DNA of 12,303 nt from an uncultured Planctomycetaceae bacterium (GTDB lineage Bacteria; Planctomycetota; Planctomycetia; Pirellulales; Lacipirellulaceae): the NCBI GenBank assembly GCA_937860165.1, contig CALMBE010000014.1, positions 1 to 12,303 on the forward strand. The letters are read 5' to 3'. The position numbers were made by a program, and so were the translations under genes. The stretch's first letter is position 1, and each line of letters begins with the position of its first letter. The notes under the pieces are model-generated. The model ran no database searches. It had not been told where the DNA came from and was given only the letters and a program-made list of their open reading frames with translations. Below are positions 6,863-12,303 of the stretch, one piece after another.

Positions 6863-7146
6863 TGCCTGGCCGACTATTACTCACACCGAATGCGCTTCAA
6901 GATTTAGACGAAATATGGGATTACATTGCCCTCGACAATAGCTTTGCGGCAGACAGGATTCTTGATGAGTTAAATAGCCGATTCTCCCTGCTTATCGCGA
7001 ATCAAGAATTGGGGGAGTCGCAGCCGCTTTTAGCCGATGGTGGGTATCGGCGATTTTGTTTTCGCAATTACGTGATCTATTATCGCCCGTTAGAAGAGGG
7101 CATATTGTTGTGCGTGTTCTGCATGGATCGCGCGAGCATGAGTTAA
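6862..7146 (+). CDS. parE: RelE/ParE-family toxin, apparently frameshifted near the C-terminus
   Basis: The frame starts at GTG 6862, overlapping the antitoxin stop by one base, and gives 94 residues. The body fits ParE: 'LLLTPNALQDLDEIWDYIA' (5-23), a helix pair, 'GYRRFCFRNYVIYYRP' (61-76). ParE proteins of this type poison DNA gyrase; RelE relatives cleave mRNA on the ribosome. The end is abnormal: after 'EEGILL' the frame gives CVFCMDRASMS. The other frame from 7110 reads VRVLHGSREHELMI and stops at 7152-7154. That is the family's normal last strand and tail (V.R.LHG.RD). A one-base loss near the TTGTTG at 7105-7110 would explain it. The toxin as read here lacks that conserved end and may be inactive. 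A sequencing error is the main alternative, and then the true end is 7154. Confidence 0.8.
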   Translation: MPGRLLLTPNALQDLDEIWDYIALDNSFAADRILDELNSRFSLLIANQELGESQPLLADGGYRRFCFRNYVIYYRPLEEGILLCVFCMDRASMS

Positions 7147-7299
7147 TGATCTAAGAACAGAAGAGCTATCGCTACGCGACACTAAAATCCGTTGGATTTC
7201 AATTGCCTGCGAAAAACTGGACTACTTTTTCCCACGACATGCAGACACTGGTATCCGGCTGATTGGTAGTTTCCCTATTCTTTTCCAAGGTCCAGCTAA

Positions 7300-7611
7300 A
7301 TGGCGAGAATTTCAGCCCAAGTAGTTAAGCAGTTGGCCGCGTATTTCCATCGCAATGGCTATGTCCGGCGAGTCGACGCGGTGCGGCGAATTGTAGACGG
7401 GCAGTTGTACAAGAAAGGGGCCGAAGTCCGGCTTGTGGCGGATACTCGTGTCGAACTTGCCGAAATTCGACGGCTCCTAAAGCAGGCGGGGTTCAAACGG
7501 GCTCGGCCATTCACCAAGGCCAATCAGTGGCGGCAACCCTTGTATGGCGTTGAGGAGGTGGCCCGATTTCTGAAACTCGTGGGGAAGCCGAAGAAGCGGG
7601 TCAAGAAATAA
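7300..7611 (+). CDS. Small basic protein of unknown function
   Basis: The protein has 103 residues from ATG at 7300, with AAGG at 7287-7290 upstream. It is rich in Arg and Lys and ends in KPKKRVKK. Residues 38-57 (KKGAEVRLVADTRVELAEIR) and 58-92 (RLLKQAGFKRARPF, then WRQPLYGVEEVARFLKL) read like one compact alpha/beta domain: a strand, a helix, 'AGF..ARPF', and a Trp/Tyr-containing segment. I have the impression of small uncharacterised proteins with the same 'RLL..AGF..GRPF.K....RQP.YG...V.RFL' pattern in other bacteria, but I cannot name a family. The charge suggests nucleic-acid binding, which is an inference. It stands alone, 153 bp behind the toxin gene and convergent with the dehydrogenase gene. 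Confidence 0.7.
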   Translation: MARISAQVVKQLAAYFHRNGYVRRVDAVRRIVDGQLYKKGAEVRLVADTRVELAEIRRLLKQAGFKRARPFTKANQWRQPLYGVEEVARFLKLVGKPKKRVKK

Positions 7612-7640
7612 CTGGTCAGTCGATTTTTCCACTTGCCCAC

Positions 7641-8450
7641 TCAGCCCGTTGTCTTGTCGAGAATCCAGTCACCCAGTCGGGGAGAAATCTGCGAGAGCGC
7701 TAATAACCAGCGGACCTTGCCAGGGACGATGAGTTCTGATTGGCGACGCTCGCAAGCGGTCAGTATCTTTTCTGCCAACCAATCAGGCTCGATCCCTTTG
7801 AGTTTCACTCCACCACCGGGTGCTTGGGCCGCATCGGGAATGTTGCCCGCTTCTTCGGCATACCTCGATATGGAGTCTTCCCGCTTGAGTGGCCCCGGAC
7901 AGACAAGCAAGACGTGGAGACCCGAGGGACCGAGTTCTAACCGCAACTGTTGCGAATACGCGGTCACGGCAAACTTGCTCGCCGGGTAGGCTCCCAAATA
8001 CCGGGGTGCGATTTTCCCCGCCAGCGATCCGATATTTACCAAGTGGCCGCGTTGCTGGGAGAGCAGGGGGGCAAACGCCCGGGTGGTCCGAACGGTCGCG
8101 AGAAAATTTAACTCCCACAGTTTCTGGAAATCCTCGACGGAGGTTTCCAAGATCGAGCCCCGCATTGAGCGGCCCGCGCAGTTGCAAAGCAAATCAAGTC
8201 GACCGTAGCGATTTTGGATTTCCTTGGCGAGCGAGTCGACGTCTGTTTGAGAAGTGACATCTCCCGGCAAAGCAACTGCGTCACTCCCGGTGGATTGGAG
8301 TAGTTCCGAGATTTGCCGAAGGGGGCCGATTGTGCGCGCATTGAGCAAGACAATCGCTCGATGACTTGCCAGTGTACGTGCGATCGCCAAACCCAGGCCT
8401 GCTGAAGCGCCGGTAACTAAGCAAATTTTTTTCTGCCAATAGTTCGACAT
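7641..8450 (-). CDS. Short-chain dehydrogenase/reductase (SDR), classical type
   Basis: The protein has 269 residues from ATG at 8450. It is a classical SDR with a Rossmann fold: cofactor loop TGASAGLG (13-20), 'GDV' (63-65), NCAG (90-93, the usual NNAG with Asn to Cys), the structural Asn115 in 'WELNF', catalytic Ser142 in 'VNIGSLAG', and Tyr155/Lys159 in 'YPASK', followed by 'CPGPLK' (184-189) where PG is conserved. An Arg at 39 after the second strand ('LLNARTIG') favours NADP(H). This is an NAD(P)H-dependent oxidoreductase. The substrate cannot be deduced; the C-terminal 'GIEPDWLAEKI...RQSELIVPGKVRWLLAL' resembles the DHRS7-like/YqjQ-like SDRs, often of lipid-type substrates. It is divergent from pyruvate kinase and convergent with the small basic protein. 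No ribosome site is visible. Confidence 0.9.
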   Translation of the reverse strand: MSNYWQKKICLVTGASAGLGLAIARTLASHRAIVLLNARTIGPLRQISELLQSTGSDAVALPGDVTSQTDVDSLAKEIQNRYGRLDLLCNCAGRSMRGSILETSVEDFQKLWELNFLATVRTTRAFAPLLSQQRGHLVNIGSLAGKIAPRYLGAYPASKFAVTAYSQQLRLELGPSGLHVLLVCPGPLKREDSISRYAEEAGNIPDAAQAPGGGVKLKGIEPDWLAEKILTACERRQSELIVPGKVRWLLALSQISPRLGDWILDKTTG

Positions 8451-8455
8451 TATGA

Positions 8456-8483
8456 ACCAACAGGGGGGTGGACCAACAGGGGG
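8456..8483. repeat. Two-copy tandem 12-mer at the SDR start
   Basis: ACCAACAGGGGG occurs at 8456-8467 and again at 8472-8483, a 16-bp period. It sits within 6 bp of the SDR start codon, so it forms the 5' leader of that gene. The rest of the divergent region (8484-8718) shows no clear promoter; TTGACC at 8665-8670 could be a -35 for pyruvate kinase, but no good -10 lies at normal distance. An 88-codon open frame through this region is not protein-like. Confidence 0.5.
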
Positions 8484-8718
8484 TTTGACTCTAGAGAACT
8501 GGAGGGCTTGTACTATCTGTAACGCTTATGTTAGTAGACGATTTTCTAAGGCTACGAGCGTTCATTCCAAGTTCTCTGTATTGACCACTGTGAAGGAAGT
8601 ATGGTTGATAAGCCATAGGGTGGCAAGAAGAATCAAAAATCGTGATTTGCTCGGGATATGGCGGTTGACCGCACTCTCAAAGTACAGTTTCCATACTCAT
8701 AGAATTGGGGCACAATAG

Positions 8719-10302
8719 ATGTCAGTCACAGTTGATACCTCAATTCAATCAGCAGCGATCACCGTTCCCAATTCCCCCGTCCTGCGTGGGGTGCAAAGAA
8801 TAGAGCAACTAATGGATGAGTATGATTTTCCGCTAGAACGGATGAAGAAGGCCCGCACCAAGATTGTGGCCACGGTTGGCCCTTCGTGCTGGGAACCCTC
8901 CCAACTTGCGGTACTGGTTCGCGCGGGGGTATCGGTCTTTCGCTTGAACATGGCCCATGCGGGTCCGGCTGAACAACAGGTCCATGTGGATCGGATTCGC
9001 CAGGTGAGTCAAGAGATGAATGAGCCGCTGGCGATTTTGGCGGACTTGGCTGGTCCGAAGTTTCGACTGGGAGAATTGCCAGGAGATTCCATTTTCTGCA
9101 AACGTGACGAGTCGTTTTTCCTCGTCCGGCGCGATTCAACAGCCCCCAATGAGTTGCTCACGACATACGAGCCCTTGATTGATGAACTAACGGTCGGTGA
9201 TCAGGTGATGTTGGCGGATGGGACCGTGAGCATGGTAGTCGAGGAGATCATGCCCGACCGTGCCCGCCTACGAGTCCAGCAGCAAGGTACAATCCGCAGC
9301 CGCCAGGGGATCAATCTTCCCGGAGTGAAACTCAGTGCCCCGGCAATCAGTGTCGAAGACCATCAACACGCAATTTGGGCCGCCAAGGCGGGGGTTGATT
9401 TTATCAGTCTCAGCTTCGTCCGATCTCCCGACGAAGTTCGCACGCTCAAGGACATTGTACGTTCGAGCGGCTCGAGCGCGCGGGTAATTGCCAAGATCGA
9501 GAAACGCGAAGCCCTCGAGCGACTGGAAGAAATTGTTACCGAAGCCGACGGAGTGATGGTCGCCCGCGGAGATTTGGGTGTAGAAATCGACGTGGCTGAA
9601 ATGCCCTTGGCCCAGAAGCGGATCATTCGCACTTGCCAAGAGCTTCACAAGCCTGTGATCATCGCCACGCAGATGCTGGAAAGTATGCACGAATCTCAAC
9701 GACCCACCAGGGCCGAGGCGACCGATGTCGCCAATGCAATTCTCGATGGTGCCGATGCCTGCATGCTTTCCGGAGAGACGGCCATCGGCAAGCACCCGCG
9801 TCGTGCTGTGGAAATGATGAATCGGATCGCGCTGGCAACCGAGTCCAGCATGATCGGGCAGCCCTTGCGGCAGTCGTCGAAGCAACGAGCCGACGGACTC
9901 CATGCGGTGACCAGTGCAGTGGTCCGGGGAGCAGGCACGATGGCTCAGGCCTTGCAGGCCAAACTGGTGGTGGTTGCGAGCCACTCGGGGCGCACGGCCC
10001 TAGCATTATCGCAGCAGCGGAACTTTGTTCCCACCATTGGCGTGAGCACGAGAGAATCGACACTTCGCCAAATGTGCCTCTACTGGGGGGTCACCCCCTT
10101 GCGAAATGCCCCCGCTGAAAACATCGAAGCACTCATTAAGCACACCGATGATTGGGCCTGCCGAACCGGGATCGCCGGCAAGGGAGATCGAATTGTCATC
10201 GTAGGTGGTTCACACCTGACCGCTGGTAAAGAAAACAAACAGATGTCCGGCGGCGTGCATGACGTGGTCATCGTGCATGAAGTAGATGGCCTGACCGAAT
10301 AA
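8719..10302 (+). CDS. pyk: Pyruvate kinase
   Basis: The protein has 527 residues from ATG at 8719. It makes pyruvate and ATP from phosphoenolpyruvate and ADP, the last step of glycolysis. Motifs in order: 'TKIVATVGPSC' (47-57), 'VFRLNMAHA' (73-81), 'ADLAGPKFRLG' (108-118), a B domain (about 118-215), the family signature around catalytic Lys259 ('VIAKIEKREAL'), metal site Glu261 and Asp285 ('MVARGDLGVEI'), 'ATQMLESM' (316-323), 'PTRAEATDVANAILDGAD', 'MLSGETAIGKHP' (349-360), and the C domain to 'IVIVGG'. It is about 50 residues longer than the usual 470-480, mostly because of an N-terminal extension of about 45 residues. At the positions equal to rabbit 113, 117 and 120 it has Leu110, Lys114 and Leu117, the pattern of K+-independent enzymes, and the usual Ser of the K+ site is Ala79. 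It stands alone; no glycolysis gene is next to it. Confidence 0.96.
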   Translation: MSVTVDTSIQSAAITVPNSPVLRGVQRIEQLMDEYDFPLERMKKARTKIVATVGPSCWEPSQLAVLVRAGVSVFRLNMAHAGPAEQQVHVDRIRQVSQEMNEPLAILADLAGPKFRLGELPGDSIFCKRDESFFLVRRDSTAPNELLTTYEPLIDELTVGDQVMLADGTVSMVVEEIMPDRARLRVQQQGTIRSRQGINLPGVKLSAPAISVEDHQHAIWAAKAGVDFISLSFVRSPDEVRTLKDIVRSSGSSARVIAKIEKREALERLEEIVTEADGVMVARGDLGVEIDVAEMPLAQKRIIRTCQELHKPVIIATQMLESMHESQRPTRAEATDVANAILDGADACMLSGETAIGKHPRRAVEMMNRIALATESSMIGQPLRQSSKQRADGLHAVTSAVVRGAGTMAQALQAKLVVVASHSGRTALALSQQRNFVPTIGVSTRESTLRQMCLYWGVTPLRNAPAENIEALIKHTDDWACRTGIAGKGDRIVIVGGSHLTAGKENKQMSGGVHDVVIVHEVDGLTE

Positions 10303-10397
10303 TCAGCGCACCGCGTATTGACGTTTCGGAGTGATTCGGCCATTCTGAGAAGTCGTCGCCTAAGATTGGGCGGGCTGCTTTTCGGGAAAATCGGTCG

Positions 10398-11684
10398 ATG
10401 TGCTGCGAATTCAAACTGTATTTTATCTGCATGCTCCAGTTAGTGATCCTGGCTTATACCACTCTCAGTGGCCCGTACTCCATTCTCCTTGCCCAGCCTT
10501 ACTGGAATCAGTTTCGTGGTCCGCAAGGCGATGGCGAGACACAAGCCCCGCTTCCCACCGAGTTTGGCGATGAGCTGAACGTCGCTTGGAAAACTCCCAT
10601 CCACGACAAAGGGTGGTCTTCGCCGGTGGTGTGGGGCAAACAAATCTGGATGACCACGGCGACCGAAGATGGCAAGCAATTGTTCGCCGTGTGCGTCAAC
10701 GCCGACACTGGCACGCTCGAACACGATTTGCTGGTTTTTGAAGTGGCAGAGCCCAAGTTTTGTCATCCGACGAATAGTTACGCTTCCGGCACGCCCTATG
10801 TCGAGGAGGGTCGGGTGTATGTCCATTTTGGAGAATATGGCACGGCATGCCTCGACACGGCTACCGGGGAAAAACTCTGGGAACGGCGCGATTTTGTGTG
10901 CGAAGACTTCCGCGGTCCCGCCTCGAGTCCGATTGTTGTCGGCGACCGCTTGTTTATTCAGTTTGATGGCGTTGACCATCAGTTTGTAGTAGCTCTCGAC
11001 AAACTAACGGGAAAAACCCTGTGGCAAACGGATCGCAATATCGATTACGGTACCGACGAAGGAGACTACAAGAAGGCCTACGGCACTCCTTCGCTGATCG
11101 AGTTCGATGGCCAGCAGCAATTGGTTTGCCTAGCCGCCATGGAAGCCATTGCGTACCAACCGGACTCGGGTGTCGAGATCTGGCGCGTCCGCCACGAAGG
11201 TTACAACGGCTCCGCGCGTCCCCTCTTCAAGCAAGGTCTGGTCTATTTAGCGTCCGGCGGTCGTGGAGAATCGGCATTGCTCGCCGTGAGGCCCGATGGC
11301 CAAGGAGATGTCAGCGAGTCGCACATCGCTTGGAACACCGGCAAAGCGGTGCCGCGATTTGCCTCCCAGGTCGTGGTCGATGGCAGATTGTTTATGGTCA
11401 ACGATACCGGTGTGATTTCTTGTCTCGATGCTGCCACAGGCGATTCGATTTGGAGCGAGCGAGTCGGAGGCGCGTACTGGGCATCTCCCTTGATCTCTCG
11501 GGGGCGATTGTATTTTTTTAGCAAAGAGGGTGCTGCACTCGTTGTGGCTGCCGAAGACAAATATCGCTTGATCGCCGAAAGCCATTTTCCGGAGGGTTTC
11601 AACGCCTCGCCCGCGGTTGTTCAAGATTCTTTGATCGTGCGAGGTTACAAGCATCTTTATCGAATCAGCGATCCGCCTCCCTAA
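10398..11684 (+). CDS. Exported PQQ-like beta-propeller protein
   Basis: The frame has 428 residues from ATG at 10398; an internal ATG at 10431 would give a more typical signal peptide (MLQLVILAYTTLSGP, cleavage near 'LLA-QPY'). The mature start 'WNQFRGPQGDG' and the run of blades with 'LD..TG..LW' tags, at about 151-161, 200-209, 253-262 and 342-352, mark the PQQ-binding-like / BamB-like beta-propeller family. Planctomycete genomes hold many copies. Between tags are the matching strands ('SSPVVWGKQIWMTTA', 'ASSPIVVGDRLFI', 'ASPLISRGRLYFF', 'ASPAVVQDSLIV'). The protein should be periplasmic or extracellular. No PQQ-dependent alcohol dehydrogenase catalytic domain is present, so an enzyme role is doubtful; a binding or scaffold role is a guess. 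It follows pyruvate kinase by 95 bp with no hairpin between them. Confidence 0.85.
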   Translation: MCCEFKLYFICMLQLVILAYTTLSGPYSILLAQPYWNQFRGPQGDGETQAPLPTEFGDELNVAWKTPIHDKGWSSPVVWGKQIWMTTATEDGKQLFAVCVNADTGTLEHDLLVFEVAEPKFCHPTNSYASGTPYVEEGRVYVHFGEYGTACLDTATGEKLWERRDFVCEDFRGPASSPIVVGDRLFIQFDGVDHQFVVALDKLTGKTLWQTDRNIDYGTDEGDYKKAYGTPSLIEFDGQQQLVCLAAMEAIAYQPDSGVEIWRVRHEGYNGSARPLFKQGLVYLASGGRGESALLAVRPDGQGDVSESHIAWNTGKAVPRFASQVVVDGRLFMVNDTGVISCLDAATGDSIWSERVGGAYWASPLISRGRLYFFSKEGAALVVAAEDKYRLIAESHFPEGFNASPAVVQDSLIVRGYKHLYRISDPPP

Positions 11685-11730
11685 AGCATCGATCCGCCCG
11701 ACAACGGGGGATTTCATTCTCCTTCCTGCA

Positions 11731-12114
11731 ATGCGTATGAGCCTTGATATTTCGATTTCCGAATCTCGCAAGTTTCTGATCTGCACGGTCCATGTTCCCG
11801 TGACCACGGAAATTGCGAAGCAAATTGCCCTCGAAACCGACCGGTTCGCAGTCTCCTCGGGAATACGCAATCGCTTAATCGATGTCCGAAATGTGCAAAA
11901 TGTCGAATCGGTGATAAGAAACTACGACCTCGCCTACAAGGTGTTTCAAGAACTGAACATCGATCGGGCAGCCCGCGGAGCCGTGCTTACGGCCTCAGAC
12001 GATTCGAGCCATGACTTCGCGATTCTCGCACTGCAAAATGCCGGTTACAACGCGCGCCGTTTCACCGACGAACAAGCTGCCATCGACTGGCTTGAGGAAC
12101 ACGTCTCCGACTGA
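11731..12114 (+). CDS. SpoIIAA-like (STAS-fold type) small protein
   Basis: The protein has 127 residues from ATG at 11731 (a second ATG two codons on is possible). The layout is: a strand pair (residues 3-23), a helix, 'NRLIDVRNVQNVESVIRNYDLAY' region (47-69), a third strand 'RGAVLTASDDSSHDF' (82-96), and the ending 'GYNARRFTDEQAAIDWLEEH' (105-124). The final 'FTD...A..WL' and the 'DVR' strand end resemble the SpoIIAA-like/STAS-like family of single-domain proteins. Members bind small ligands or partner proteins; the role here is unknown. There is no signal peptide, so it is cytoplasmic. It starts 47 bp after the propeller gene on the same strand, without a clear ribosome site, and converges with the gene at the right edge. 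Confidence 0.55.
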   Translation: MRMSLDISISESRKFLICTVHVPVTTEIAKQIALETDRFAVSSGIRNRLIDVRNVQNVESVIRNYDLAYKVFQELNIDRAARGAVLTASDDSSHDFAILALQNAGYNARRFTDEQAAIDWLEEHVSD

Positions 12115-12136
12115 ACTGGGGAACACCTTCGAGGGA

Positions 12137-12303
12137 TTACGGTCGTTTTGCAAGTCGCTCGGACGGCTTGAGCAATCGCTCTTCGAGTCGGGAAACATGG
12201 TGCAACAGGCTCGAGTCCCCGTGGAATCCTAAGATGCGGCGATCGACATCGTATTGTTGACCCACGATTCGGCCCCGGGCGAGATCAAACCGCACGGTCC
12301 CTT
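12137..12303 (-). CDS. C-terminal end of an unidentified protein (5' part beyond window)
   Basis: A frame enters from the right edge and ends at TAA 12139-12137, giving 54 residues. It begins 'GTVRFDLARGRIVGQQYDVD', goes on 'RRILGFHGDSSLLHHVSRLE', and ends in a basic tail. The alternating strand 'GTVRFDLARGRI', the turn, and the 'D.DRR..GF.GDSS..H...R.EE.LL' ending look like real coding sequence and recall the ends of planctomycete secreted or cell-surface proteins of unknown function. The stop is 22 bp from the stop of the SpoIIAA-like gene, so the two genes converge. Only the tail is visible and no function can be given. Confidence 0.6.
   Translation of the reverse strand, partial: GTVRFDLARGRIVGQQYDVDRRILGFHGDSSLLHHVSRLEERLLKPSERLAKRP

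Noticed and set aside
7147..7299. Possible RNA gene or promoter between the toxin and the small basic protein
   Set aside because: No cloverleaf, strong hairpin or consensus promoter pair could be found in these 153 bases.
8452..8718. 88-codon plus-strand open frame ending directly before the pyruvate kinase ATG
   Set aside because: The translation starts in the tandem 12-mer and has no recognisable pattern. The adjacency of its TAG to the pyk ATG looks accidental. A leader peptide cannot be fully excluded.

Overview
The window looks like chromosome from a member of the Planctomycetota, probably the Pirellulales. This is an inference. It rests on a BBP2-type beta-barrel porin with a Cys-rich leader, a PQQ-type beta-propeller protein carrying the 'WNQFRGPQGDG' mature N-terminus common in that phylum, and a PilT gene paired with a membrane-anchored, degenerate GspE-like protein. 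Base composition is moderately GC-rich and even, with no large mobile element.

Left part (1-6365, all minus strand): the 5' part of a porin gene runs off the left edge. After about 420 bp without a gene comes a five-gene set that reads right to left: hisF, pilT, a GspE/PilB-like protein, a CvpA-like membrane protein, and a small membrane protein with a DUF4190-like N-terminus. The pilT stop and the next ATG share one base (TGATG). The last two junctions are only 47 and 41 bp. This suggests one transcript for the pilT-to-DUF4190 block. hisF has its own candidate sigma70-like promoter and a weak possible terminator after it. The PilT protein has all its ATPase motifs, while its partner has lost the Walker A lysine and the Walker B glutamate. 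That pairing is the most unusual system in the window.

Middle part (6366-7611): an intergenic pair of REP-like palindromes bounded by a perfect 8-bp inverted repeat. It is followed on the plus strand by a ParD/ParE-type toxin-antitoxin pair whose toxin seems frameshifted near its C-terminus, and then by a small basic protein of unknown function.

Right part (7612-12303): a minus-strand short-chain dehydrogenase, divergent from a plus-strand series of pyruvate kinase (with a K+-independent residue signature), an exported PQQ-like beta-propeller protein, and a SpoIIAA-like small protein. The C-terminal end of a further minus-strand gene enters at the right edge. Both edge genes are open at the window boundary.

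The metabolic genes (hisF, pyk) and the envelope/motility genes are not linked in any obvious functional way, so the window is ordinary core chromosome with a small accessory patch around 6.4-7.2 kb.
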